Source: Halobacteriovorax sp. | Lineage (GTDB): Bacteria > Bdellovibrionota > Bacteriovoracia > Bacteriovoracales > Bacteriovoracaceae | Direction: 5' to 3' | DNA length: 8,477 bases | NCBI GenBank assembly: GCA_002686115.1 | Contig: NZAF01000014.1 | Span: 19,250 to 27,726, forward strand | Shown here: positions 1 through 6,341 of the stretch, piece by piece | Position numbering within the stretch: position 1 is the stretch's first letter | Layout: every line of letters starts with the position of its first letter | Position numbers and translations under genes: made by a program | The notes under the pieces: generated by a model | What the model saw: the letters and a program-made list of their open reading frames with translations, nothing else | What the model was told of the DNA's origin: nothing | The model's database searches: none

Positions 1-336
1 TATGTAAAGAATGTCACTTCTCTTGCAAAACTTGCTCAAGCAAGAGGTGCAATGATCGCTGGATTTGGCGAGGATTTCAAAGGAAGAATCTTTGAATACT
101 CACCAAACCTCATAAAGTCTAGTGTGACGGGACATGGGCACGCAAGTAAAGAGGGTATTGAAAAAACCCTTAATATGATTTTTGGGGATATCAAATTCAG
201 CACTTCCGATGAGTCAGATGCTCTTGCTGTTGCTCTTTGCCATGCCTTAAATTTAGGAAAAAATAAAACCCCGAATCGTTCTAAGACAAAGTCAAGAAGC
301 TTAAAGCAAGCTTTTAGTCATCTTCAAAATAAGTAA
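1..336 (+). CDS. ruvC: Crossover junction endodeoxyribonuclease RuvC, C-terminal part (5' end outside window)
   Basis: This is the tail of the Holliday-junction resolvase, which cuts junctions symmetrically together with the RuvAB motor. The reading frame is open from the first base, so the ATG at 52 is internal and the gene begins upstream of the window. Visible family features are the LAQARGA helix, then EYSPNLIKSSVTGHGHASKE (the EYSP.xVKxxVTGxGxASK block typical of RuvC), then SDESDALAVALCHA. The two aspartates of that last motif (codons at 208-210 and 217-219) correspond to the last two of the four catalytic carboxylates (D138 and D141 in E. coli); the first two lie upstream and cannot be checked. 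After the conserved core comes a lysine/arginine-rich tail of about 25 residues, of unknown role. The stop lies 4 bases from the stop of the convergent copper-chaperone gene, leaving no room for an ordinary terminator. Identity is secure; completeness cannot be judged. Confidence 0.95.
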   Translation, partial: YVKNVTSLAKLAQARGAMIAGFGEDFKGRIFEYSPNLIKSSVTGHGHASKEGIEKTLNMIFGDIKFSTSDESDALAVALCHALNLGKNKTPNRSKTKSRSLKQAFSHLQNK

Positions 337-340
337 GTAA

Positions 341-763
341 TTAGTGTCTATGCCGTTTGATACTTTTCACTGGTGCTATTATCTTCACTTCATTTCCGTT
401 TTTTTGAATGAGTGAAAGCTTGTGACTATTTCCTTCTCTTAGTTCATCTTTTAATCCAATGAACATCACATGAAGACTCTTTGGCTTAAGCTCAACTATG
501 GATTTAGGAGGTACTAATATTTCTTTAATTTGTCTCATCTTCATCATTCCATTTACTAGAGTATGATTATGAAGTTCAACGGCTTTTGAAATATCACTTT
601 TTGCGCCTATGATAATAATTGATTTATCGGTAGTATTTTTTAATTTCATAAATGCTGCAGAGTTTTTTGACGTCGGCGGTACCTCTCTTATATATGGCTT
701 ACTCACAATAAGGTTTTGAGCAAATATATTGTATGATACTAAAATCAAAATAATAAATTTCAT
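341..763 (-). CDS. Periplasmic copper chaperone, PCuAC family
   Basis: Predicted to bind Cu(I) in the periplasm and pass it to the CuA site of cytochrome c oxidase, usually in partnership with a SCO1 protein. The 140-residue product begins with a short signal peptide (MKFIILILVSYNIFA, probable cleavage before Q16). It then shows the copper-binding pattern H-X10-M-X21-H-X-M exactly: H65, M76, H98, M100. H67, M73 and M74 lie close by and could add ligands. The C-terminus ends in KRHRH, a small histidine cluster that might help capture metal (inference). Its ATG overlaps the stop of the upstream SCO1 gene by one base (TAATG), with a GGAG ribosome site 6 bases ahead inside that gene, so the two are almost certainly co-transcribed and translationally coupled. 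Function is inferred from family and partner; no oxidase gene is in view. Confidence 0.9.
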   Translation of the reverse strand: MKFIILILVSYNIFAQNLIVSKPYIREVPPTSKNSAAFMKLKNTTDKSIIIIGAKSDISKAVELHNHTLVNGMMKMRQIKEILVPPKSIVELKPKSLHVMFIGLKDELREGNSHKLSLIQKNGNEVKIIAPVKSIKRHRH

Positions 764-1317
764 TAATTCTCCGTGGCTAATTGTTCAATAACTTTTAAAG
801 TGTCTGTATTTAAATTATCACTTGAATACTGGGTAATTAGTTTCCCTTTTTTATCTATGATGTATAGATATGAAGTATGGTCAACTGTGTATTCCATTTC
901 AGATTCTTTTAACTCTACAAATTTATAATTAACTCCGTACTTTAAAGTAGCGAGTTCAATTTGTTCTTTTGTTCCTGTCGCTCCTAGAAAGTCCTTGTTG
1001 AAATATTTTGCATACTTAAGAGTGTCCTCAGGAGTATCTCTCTTATAGTCAACACTTACAAATAGAGTTTGGACTAACGGCTTAATGTTAGGTTTTAGTT
1101 TTTTTACTAAAGAATTTATCTTGCTTAGACTCATTGGACAGACGTCTGGACAACTGGCGAAACCAAAATAGAGCAGCAATACTTTTCCTTTAAAGTTATC
1201 TAATGTGATTACTTTATTTTGACCTGTAGTAAGTTCAAAATTTTTTACACCCGACTCGGTGTGGCATGAAACAAATAGTAATTGAAAACATAAATATATT
1301 AAAAGTTTTTTGAGCAT
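763..1317 (-). CDS. SCO1/SenC family copper-binding lipoprotein
   Basis: A thioredoxin-fold protein of the SCO1/SenC family, which delivers copper to, or reduces the cysteines of, the CuA centre of cytochrome c oxidase. The 184-residue product opens with a hydrophobic signal ending LLFVSC. C18 is a likely lipidation site, although phenylalanine at -3 is off the usual lipobox consensus, so a membrane anchor is likely but not certain. The copper motif CPDVC spans residues 56-60 (C56, C60), and the third ligand is H147 in the DHTSYLYIID segment, so all three family ligands are present. The SVDYKRDTPE stretch at 88-97 is also typical. It is the first gene of a two-gene operon with the PCuAC chaperone, transcribed away from ruvA. 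An AGG-containing ribosome site lies just upstream of the ATG. Family assignment is firm; the exact client is inferred. Confidence 0.93.
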   Translation of the reverse strand: MLKKLLIYLCFQLLFVSCHTESGVKNFELTTGQNKVITLDNFKGKVLLLYFGFASCPDVCPMSLSKINSLVKKLKPNIKPLVQTLFVSVDYKRDTPEDTLKYAKYFNKDFLGATGTKEQIELATLKYGVNYKFVELKESEMEYTVDHTSYLYIIDKKGKLITQYSSDNLNTDTLKVIEQLATEN

Positions 1318-1337
1318 GTACCTAATTTAAATGGCTT

Positions 1338-1365
1338 ATTAATAAAATACCTTGATTCTTGTCAA
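1338..1365 (-). promoter_or_regulatory. Candidate sigma70-like promoter for the SCO1-PCuAC operon
   Basis: Read on the minus strand, a perfect -35 box TTGACA (1360-1365) is followed by a 16-base spacer and ATTAAT (1338-1343, 4 of 6 matches to TATAAT). It sits about 20 bases upstream of the SCO1 start codon, so the leader would be very short. It is a sequence match only; no start site is known. Confidence 0.5.
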
Positions 1366-1399
1366 CTTTGAGAAAAAAACTTAAATAGCCGATCTGGAC

Positions 1400-1428
1400 G
1401 TGACATTTAGCATTTTTGTAGTGAAAAT
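1400..1428 (+). promoter_or_regulatory. Candidate promoter for ruvA-ruvB-barrel operon
   Basis: GTGACA (1400-1405, 5 of 6 to TTGACA), a 17-base spacer and GAAAAT (1423-1428, 4 of 6 to TATAAT), about 35 bases ahead of the ruvA ATG. A promoter is needed here because the gene upstream runs on the other strand and ruvC cannot read through without crossing nearly 1 kb of antisense. The -10 lacks its first T, so the exact location is uncertain. Confidence 0.35.
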
Positions 1429-1463
1429 ATGACTACACAACACACATATTAGAAGAGACATTT

Positions 1464-2132
1464 ATGATTGGATTAATTCACGGTGAAGTCATTTTCAGTG
1501 ACGGAAACGACCTCATACTTTTAACAAATTCTGGTATCGGTCACCAGATCTATTTTTCACATGTTCTACCTGAAGGATCTAAGGCTGCGATTTTTATTTC
1601 TCATGTAGTGAGGGAGGCCAGTGAAGAACTTTATGGCTTTAAAACATTAAGGGAAAAAAAGATGTTCGAAATGCTAACAACTGTAAAGGGTGTTGGTCCT
1701 AAGTCTGCGTTCTCTCTTGTTGCAAGTGTTGGAAGTTCAAGTATTGTGGACGCAATTCTATTCGAGAATAAAAAAGTTTTAACAAAAGCTCCAGGAATTG
1801 GTGCTAAAGCTGCTTCACAAATGATCTTGGATTTAAGTGGAAAAGTACAAAAAATAAAAATGTATTCAAACCGAACATATAAAATTGGCGAAGCTTATCA
1901 CGCTGAAGCTAGTCAAGCTATAAGCAACGTTCAGTTTAGCCTCGATGAGGTTGAGACACCTGAAACTTCAGGATTTGTTGTTGATGAGACTGTCTTGAGA
2001 GATACCTTAATGGCATGTAAAGAGCTTGGCTTTAAAGAAGAAAAGATCATCCCTCTAGCTCAAAGAATATTGAACGAAAACCATATCACAAAACCAGAAC
2101 AATTAGTGCACTTGGTTTTAAAAGAGGTTTAA
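1464..2132 (+). CDS. ruvA: Holliday junction branch migration protein RuvA
   Basis: RuvA binds the four-way junction as a tetramer and loads the RuvB motor. The 222-residue product shows the three expected domains. An N-terminal OB fold starting MIGLIHGEV covers about residues 1-65, with REASEELYGF near 50-59. Two helix-hairpin-helix DNA-binding motifs follow, VKGVGPKSA at 74-82 and APGIGAKAA at 109-117. A C-terminal RuvB-contacting domain spans about 174-222. The link between the second and third domains (about 130-172) is long and polar, making the protein some 20 residues longer than the 203-residue E. coli RuvA; such linkers vary in the family. An AGAAGAG ribosome site precedes the ATG. 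One base separates its stop from the ruvB start. Confidence 0.97.
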   Translation: MIGLIHGEVIFSDGNDLILLTNSGIGHQIYFSHVLPEGSKAAIFISHVVREASEELYGFKTLREKKMFEMLTTVKGVGPKSAFSLVASVGSSSIVDAILFENKKVLTKAPGIGAKAASQMILDLSGKVQKIKMYSNRTYKIGEAYHAEASQAISNVQFSLDEVETPETSGFVVDETVLRDTLMACKELGFKEEKIIPLAQRILNENHITKPEQLVHLVLKEV

Positions 2133-2133
2133 T

Positions 2134-3117
2134 ATGGAGCGAATATTTTCAGATGATGTAGAAGAAAACGAAGTAAATCGTGAAGTTCTTCTTAGGCCTT
2201 CAGACTTTAGTGAATATATAGGTCAAAAAAGAGTCGTACAAAATATAGATGTAATGGTTGAATCAGCTAAGCTTAGAAATCAATCAATGGATCATGTCTT
2301 ACTATCAGGACCTCCAGGTCTTGGGAAGACATCTTTAGCTATGATTATCGCAAAAGCATTAGGTAGTGAGCTTCATGTTATTTCGGGGCCGGCCATTGAA
2401 AAAAAAGGCGATCTTGCAGCTCTTTTAACAAACCTCGGTCCAAGAGATGTTTTATTTATTGATGAAATACATCGTATGCATATCTCGGTGGAAGAAATTT
2501 TATATTCTGCTATGGAAGACTATCGTCTAGATATTGTTATTGGTGATGGTGCTGCTGCGAGAACAATGCAAATCGAAATCGCACCTTTCACTCTTATTGG
2601 CGCAACGACAAGAGCAGGTCTTCTTTCAAACCCTCTTAGAGATCGTTTCATGGCTCAGTTTCACTTTGACTTTTATACACCAGAAGAGCTTTCAATGATT
2701 ATTTCTAATAATGCCAAAAAGCTGAAGATTGATATAGAAGTTGAGGCCATGCTTAAGATGGCCAGATGCTCTAGAGGAACACCAAGGATTGCCAATAGAA
2801 TTCTTAGGAGAGTGAGAGACTTCGCTGTCGTTAGGAAATCAAACACTGTATCCGTTGATGATGTTAATCATTCACTCGACATGATGGAAATTGATGAAAA
2901 CGGATTAGATAGAATGGATAGAAAAATCCTTACGGTCATCAGTGAGTACTATAGTGGAGGACCTGTTGGTATTGAAGCGTTAAGTGCGACATTGTCAGAG
3001 GATAAAAACACTATCGAAGATGTATATGAACCATTTCTTTTAAAGGAAGGTTTTTTACTTAGAACACCAAGAGGTCGTGAGATATCTGATAAAACAAGAG
3101 AAATTTTGGAGAATTAG
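2134..3117 (+). CDS. ruvB: Holliday junction branch migration ATPase RuvB
   Basis: RuvB is the AAA+ ring ATPase that drives branch migration at RuvA-bound junctions. The 327-residue product is full length and all key motifs are seen: Walker A GPPGLGKT at 59-66, Walker B LFIDEIH at 107-113, sensor 1 GATTR at 156-160, and the LRDRF segment at 168-172 that carries the arginine finger. The sensor-2 region RGTPRIANRILRR lies at 214-226. The C-terminal winged helix that contacts DNA spans about 275-316, with GGPVGIEALSATL, EDVYEPFL and RTPRGR. The ribosome site AGAGG lies within the last codons of ruvA and the genes are one base apart, so translation is probably coupled. Nothing about the active site is unusual. 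Confidence 0.98.
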   Translation: MERIFSDDVEENEVNREVLLRPSDFSEYIGQKRVVQNIDVMVESAKLRNQSMDHVLLSGPPGLGKTSLAMIIAKALGSELHVISGPAIEKKGDLAALLTNLGPRDVLFIDEIHRMHISVEEILYSAMEDYRLDIVIGDGAAARTMQIEIAPFTLIGATTRAGLLSNPLRDRFMAQFHFDFYTPEELSMIISNNAKKLKIDIEVEAMLKMARCSRGTPRIANRILRRVRDFAVVRKSNTVSVDDVNHSLDMMEIDENGLDRMDRKILTVISEYYSGGPVGIEALSATLSEDKNTIEDVYEPFLLKEGFLLRTPRGREISDKTREILEN

Positions 3118-3119
3118 TT

Positions 3120-3869
3120 ATGATAAGAAATTTAATTCTCTTATTCGCTTCTTTTTACGCACTTAAATCATTTGGAAAATTAGATTACGATCTTCGACTT
3201 GCTTCAAGATCATATCCTCAAGGGATTGCTGCTCAGTCAGATATTGGTTACGGCTATAAACTTTGGGAAAAAGATAAGGTCATGTATGGATATCTCCGTC
3301 CTGGTTTAAACTTTCAAGCTAGTGGAGTTGTTAATTACGCTGGAGCTCAATTAGATTTCTACCCAGTTTCATTTATTGGCATTTCATATGGTAAAACTTA
3401 TGGCCATAGGTCATTTGATGAATTCCAAGGGTTTGATTGTCAGTCTATTAGCTGTGAAAACTCAATTGAGAAAAGTCACCTTGGTGTAAATCTTGCTCTA
3501 GCATATAAAAATATAAAACTAATTAATCTGTATAAGAAGCAAGATTTTTCAAATGAAACACCTGGACAGTTTTTTGCTGAAGAGTACTCAAATCTCGTAG
3601 GTTTTGAGGATGATGAGCTTACGACAAATGTAACACTCTTAGGATATCAGTTAACGGAAAAGCTGTTGATCGGCTACTTCCATATGTATAATAAAATGGA
3701 AAGAACGAACCAGATATCAAGAGCAAAGTTACTTATGGGTAATTTCACTTCGGGAGACTTTGTTTATCAGGCTGGACTAGGGACTTTTGAAAATAGGAAT
3801 AAAGTTGATCATCTATCAGCTATTTTCATTTTAAGTTGGAAAGGTGCTAAGGGACTTAGGCTCTTTTAA
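3120..3869 (+). CDS. Predicted exported outer-membrane beta-barrel-like protein of unknown function
   Basis: I do not recognise a named family. The 249-residue product has a clear signal peptide (hydrophobic residues 4-16, likely cleavage after SFG at 17-19). The rest is built from short alternating polar/aromatic segments separated by turns, for example YGYLRPGLNF (57-66), GAQLDFYPVSFIGISYG (75-91), HLGVNLALAY (120-129), NVTLLGYQL (170-178) and KLLIGYFHMYN (181-191). That pattern suggests perhaps 8-12 amphipathic strands. The protein ends in phenylalanine (GLRLF), as many proteins inserted by the BAM complex do. C107 and C112 sit in one presumed loop and could form a disulfide. GGAG lies 8 bases ahead of the ATG, and the start is 2 bases after the ruvB stop, so it is co-transcribed with ruvAB although no functional link is evident. 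Its last 4 bases overlap the end of the convergent globin gene. Confidence 0.8.
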   Translation: MIRNLILLFASFYALKSFGKLDYDLRLASRSYPQGIAAQSDIGYGYKLWEKDKVMYGYLRPGLNFQASGVVNYAGAQLDFYPVSFIGISYGKTYGHRSFDEFQGFDCQSISCENSIEKSHLGVNLALAYKNIKLINLYKKQDFSNETPGQFFAEEYSNLVGFEDDELTTNVTLLGYQLTEKLLIGYFHMYNKMERTNQISRAKLLMGNFTSGDFVYQAGLGTFENRNKVDHLSAIFILSWKGAKGLRLF

Positions 3870-4315
3870 GATTCGTCTAAAGATCCTCTTTTTCTAAGAA
3901 TTTCTTCAAAATAAGCAATAAATTTATATAAAGGTTTAAAAATAATATCTAATATATTTGTTTTTGAAGTGACGATCTCTTTTCTTAGATTAAAGAGTAA
4001 ATTTTTAATTACAAGTAAATCTTCATTTTCAAATCCATGCTTTGTAAAAATTCTAGTAAAGCATTTTGAAATCTCATCATATTGAAAATCTGTAATGTGA
4101 AGTGGAGCATGAGCTCGACCTATCGGTTTGCCCTTATATTCAACAGGTCCACCAAGCGCTCTTGAAACAAATTGAGTTTGTAGAGTAATAAGTCTTTCTA
4201 GGTCAACACCAATAAAGTGCTGTGCTATCTCTGGGTGATCACACATTTGCTCATACAGATCAAAGATAGCGTTGTAAATAGTGTCATATCCACCATATTT
4301 CTCATATATTGTCAT
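3866..4315 (-). CDS. Truncated hemoglobin, group I-like, with C-terminal extension
   Basis: A 2-on-2 heme protein of the bacterial/protozoan truncated globin family; members bind O2 or NO and act in NO detoxification, oxygen sensing or redox chemistry. The family opening MTIYEKYGG is followed by B-helix Tyr21 (LYEQM), the GGPVEYKGK turn (55-63) and the proximal heme histidine H69 in GRAHAPLHIT. By alignment to cyanobacterial GlbN, Gln46 falls at position E11 while the E7 position is Leu42 rather than Gln; this was aligned by eye. The globin core ends near residue 115. A tail of about 34 residues follows, with an amphipathic, aromatic-rich stretch LDIIFKPLYKFIAYFEEIL (122-140) and a charged end. 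It is the second gene of an operon, 2 bases after the thioesterase stop. Only a weak ribosome site (AGAAGA) is visible, so coupling to the upstream gene is likely. Confidence 0.9.
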   Translation of the reverse strand: MTIYEKYGGYDTIYNAIFDLYEQMCDHPEIAQHFIGVDLERLITLQTQFVSRALGGPVEYKGKPIGRAHAPLHITDFQYDEISKCFTRIFTKHGFENEDLLVIKNLLFNLRKEIVTSKTNILDIIFKPLYKFIAYFEEILRKRGSLDES

Positions 4316-4317
4316 GG

Positions 4318-4743
4318 CTATCTTCTTTCAACGATTGCCATTGTAAGTCTAGAGATACAAATCAGGTCCTCTCGATCATTATAGATTTTGATTTCCCATA
4401 TATGGGTAGTTCGCCCTTTATGGATAATTGTAGAGACGCCTTTAACAAGTCCTTCCTTAACTGAACGAATATGATTCGCGTTTATATCTAGGCCAACTGC
4501 ATAGTGTGTTTTATTATCAAGACATAAGTTTGAAGCAATACTTCCAAGTGTTTCAGCAAGTACAACACTTGCGCCACCGTGTAGAAGTCCAAAGGGTTGA
4601 TGAGTTGTATGATCAACAGGCATCGTTCCAATCAGACTATCTGTAGTAAACCCAATAACTTCAATATTTAAGTGCTCAACAAGTGTGTTCTTATTGAATT
4701 CATTTATCTTTTCAAGATCTGGTTTTTGCTGCCAAATTTCCAT
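4318..4743 (-). CDS. Hotdog-fold acyl-CoA thioesterase, MenI/YdiI-like
   Basis: Predicted cytoplasmic hydrolase of aromatic or acyl-CoA thioesters. The 141-residue product closely resembles E. coli YdiI (MenI), which hydrolyses 1,4-dihydroxy-2-naphthoyl-CoA in menaquinone synthesis, and its paralogue EntH. Shared elements are the IW start, the N-x-NT-x-V-x-HL segment near 17-25, MPVDHTTHQPFGLLHGGAS (41-59) and LAETLGS (62-68). The predicted catalytic residues are all present: Q49, H55 and the glutamate E64. HKGRTTHIWEIKIY (108-121) matches the C-terminal strand region. No other menaquinone gene lies nearby, so the substrate is unproven and a general proof-reading thioesterase is equally possible. 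A good GGAG ribosome site precedes the ATG. It leads a two-gene operon with the truncated globin. Confidence 0.88.
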   Translation of the reverse strand: MEIWQQKPDLEKINEFNKNTLVEHLNIEVIGFTTDSLIGTMPVDHTTHQPFGLLHGGASVVLAETLGSIASNLCLDNKTHYAVGLDINANHIRSVKEGLVKGVSTIIHKGRTTHIWEIKIYNDREDLICISRLTMAIVERR

Positions 4744-4777
4744 ATATTCTCCAAAATGCTGAAATATTTATCACATT

Positions 4778-4806
4778 ATTGTGCCTTTATATCTTTTTGT
4801 TTACAA
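4778..4806 (-). promoter_or_regulatory. Candidate promoter for the thioesterase-globin operon
   Basis: On the minus strand, TTGTAA (4801-4806, 4 of 6), a 17-base spacer and CACAAT (4778-4783, 4 of 6) lie about 35 bases before the thioesterase ATG, in an AT-rich divergent gap of 91 bases. This is a moderate match only. The opposite direction has TTTACA at 4800-4805 but no convincing -10 for the metallopeptidase gene. Confidence 0.3.
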
Positions 4807-4834
4807 GCCCAGCAGCTTTTCATAGCTTGAGCAT

Positions 4835-6271
4835 ATGTTTGATGTACGTATGAATATTTTGTTGACGCTATCACTTTTTTCAATGCTTATAGGATGTTCG
4901 TCCGACGAGTCTATCGTGCCTGAAAAGGGCTCAGGTGTATTTCCACAGACAACGAGAAATGAGAACTTTAAATACTTTGATAGTTTTCACCAAGGAAAAT
5001 GTGATCAGAATCAAAGAGAATTACTCAGAGATGCTACGGTATATAATCTTTATGATGGAATTATAGAGCCACGAGTTCTTTCTTTTGGGGGAGAGTTTCA
5101 GGCCAAGCCACATTTATCTGATATCAATAGAAATATTATTTCAAAAACTCTATACAATAGAAAAGAAGTTACTCTTCAGGAAATGCTTTATGATGAAGAT
5201 GAAGAGTTGATTGGTTTTCTGGTGCCAAATGTAAACGTTGAAGATGAAGGAAGAGATTTATTTGTTTGCCCGAGAATAGAAATACCACGTGAAAGTGTTG
5301 AGAATATGGCCATTGGGATTAATTATAGAATCCTTAAAAGTTATAATGCTTTAAATCTTTCAAGACCGGACTTCAAGTTAAAGCCTATCGAGGTTTATGT
5401 TCAAAATATTGAAGAGAAAGTTTATGAAACCTACGTCAAAGAAAGGGGCAGCTCAGAGGAGCCAAAACTAAAATCAAAAACGATTACCTACTCAACTGAT
5501 AATGCCTATTATGCCGGATCATCAATTCACTTCTTACCACAGTCAGATGATGCTAGAGATGGGAAGTTCTTTACAATTTTTCCTCTATGGGAAATCCCCT
5601 TTGTTGCTTCTCACGAATATGGTCATCATGTATTTGAAACTATTTTAAAAACATATGGCCTTAGTAATATTAACTTCGTCAGTGGATGTTTTCATTCAAA
5701 TGATAAAACCCAAATAATTAAAGAGTATGATTCGTCTTTTCAGACTGGGGTTATGAGACTTCCTCAGGACTCTCGTTACGATGCCTTAAGAGCATTACAC
5801 GAAGGCTTTGCAGATCTATTTGCACATTATACTTTAGGACTAGAAGGGCAACTTAACGGTGTAAATTGTTTTAGTGAGTCAAGAAATGTAATGAGCCCAT
5901 TTTTTGGTAATGGAGATTTTAAAGAGTTCGACTCAAAATCATTCAATGTGTTCATAGATAATGAAGCTCCAAATGTTTTTAGCTGTGATGAACCTAACTT
6001 CACCCAATATCACACTGTCGGTGCAGTATTTGCGAGAGTGGTTTATGCTATTCTTGAGAATGAAGGATTGTCTGATACAGAGTCCCTTAGAGTTGTCATG
6101 AACTGGGCAGAGGACTTGGCGGTGTCTGTTAGAGAAGATATGGGAGCTGAAGTTACATTTTTAAAAGCAAAGTCTTCATTTATTAGTGCATACTTAAAAT
6201 TTATTGGAAGAGACTCCCTGACAAGAATTGAGAAGGATCTTGTAGAGAATAGTTTATCTTTTGACATCTAA
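4835..6271 (+). CDS. Predicted secreted lipoprotein zinc metallopeptidase (gluzincin-type signature)
   Basis: A 478-residue lipoprotein with the marks of a zinc peptidase. The lipobox LIGC is strong (C21, followed by serines, suggesting export to the outer membrane). The zinc motif HEYGH spans 260-264 (H260, E261, H264). About 60 residues later, HEGFADLFAHY (322-332) matches the gluzincin third-ligand motif, E323 being the likely ligand with D327 four residues on. H393 in YHTVGAVFARVVYAI (392-406) resembles the catalytic His region of thermolysin-like (M4) enzymes (H-x-x-x-G-x-x-x-x-A). The first 220 residues after the signal match nothing I recognise and may be a propeptide or binding domain. 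Five further cysteines (56, 145, 285, 345, 384) could pair as disulfides. Met6 (4850) gives a more typical lipoprotein signal, but neither start has a strong ribosome site; the upstream GAG slightly favours 4835. The gene stands alone. Peptidase activity and substrate are inferred. Confidence 0.82.
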   Translation: MFDVRMNILLTLSLFSMLIGCSSDESIVPEKGSGVFPQTTRNENFKYFDSFHQGKCDQNQRELLRDATVYNLYDGIIEPRVLSFGGEFQAKPHLSDINRNIISKTLYNRKEVTLQEMLYDEDEELIGFLVPNVNVEDEGRDLFVCPRIEIPRESVENMAIGINYRILKSYNALNLSRPDFKLKPIEVYVQNIEEKVYETYVKERGSSEEPKLKSKTITYSTDNAYYAGSSIHFLPQSDDARDGKFFTIFPLWEIPFVASHEYGHHVFETILKTYGLSNINFVSGCFHSNDKTQIIKEYDSSFQTGVMRLPQDSRYDALRALHEGFADLFAHYTLGLEGQLNGVNCFSESRNVMSPFFGNGDFKEFDSKSFNVFIDNEAPNVFSCDEPNFTQYHTVGAVFARVVYAILENEGLSDTESLRVVMNWAEDLAVSVREDMGAEVTFLKAKSSFISAYLKFIGRDSLTRIEKDLVENSLSFDI

Positions 6272-6341
6272 TTACTTGAAATCACGAAAAGAAAACAAGA
6301 AATATAGTAAAATTTTCTTTAACACCATGATTTTCTGGCAT

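Noticed and set aside
52..54. ATG as a possible start of the first gene
   Set aside because: The frame is open to the window edge, and the residues before it (QARGA) belong to the conserved RuvC sequence, so it is internal.
6043..6267. A 74-codon minus-strand reading frame inside the metallopeptidase gene
   Set aside because: It lies wholly antisense within a well-supported gene, has no recognisable motif and no plausible ribosome site; it is a shadow frame.
6288..6320. AAAGAAAA/TTTTCTTT inverted repeat after the metallopeptidase, as a terminator
   Set aside because: The stem has one G-C pair in eight and a 17-base loop; it is low-complexity AT sequence unlikely to form a stable terminator.
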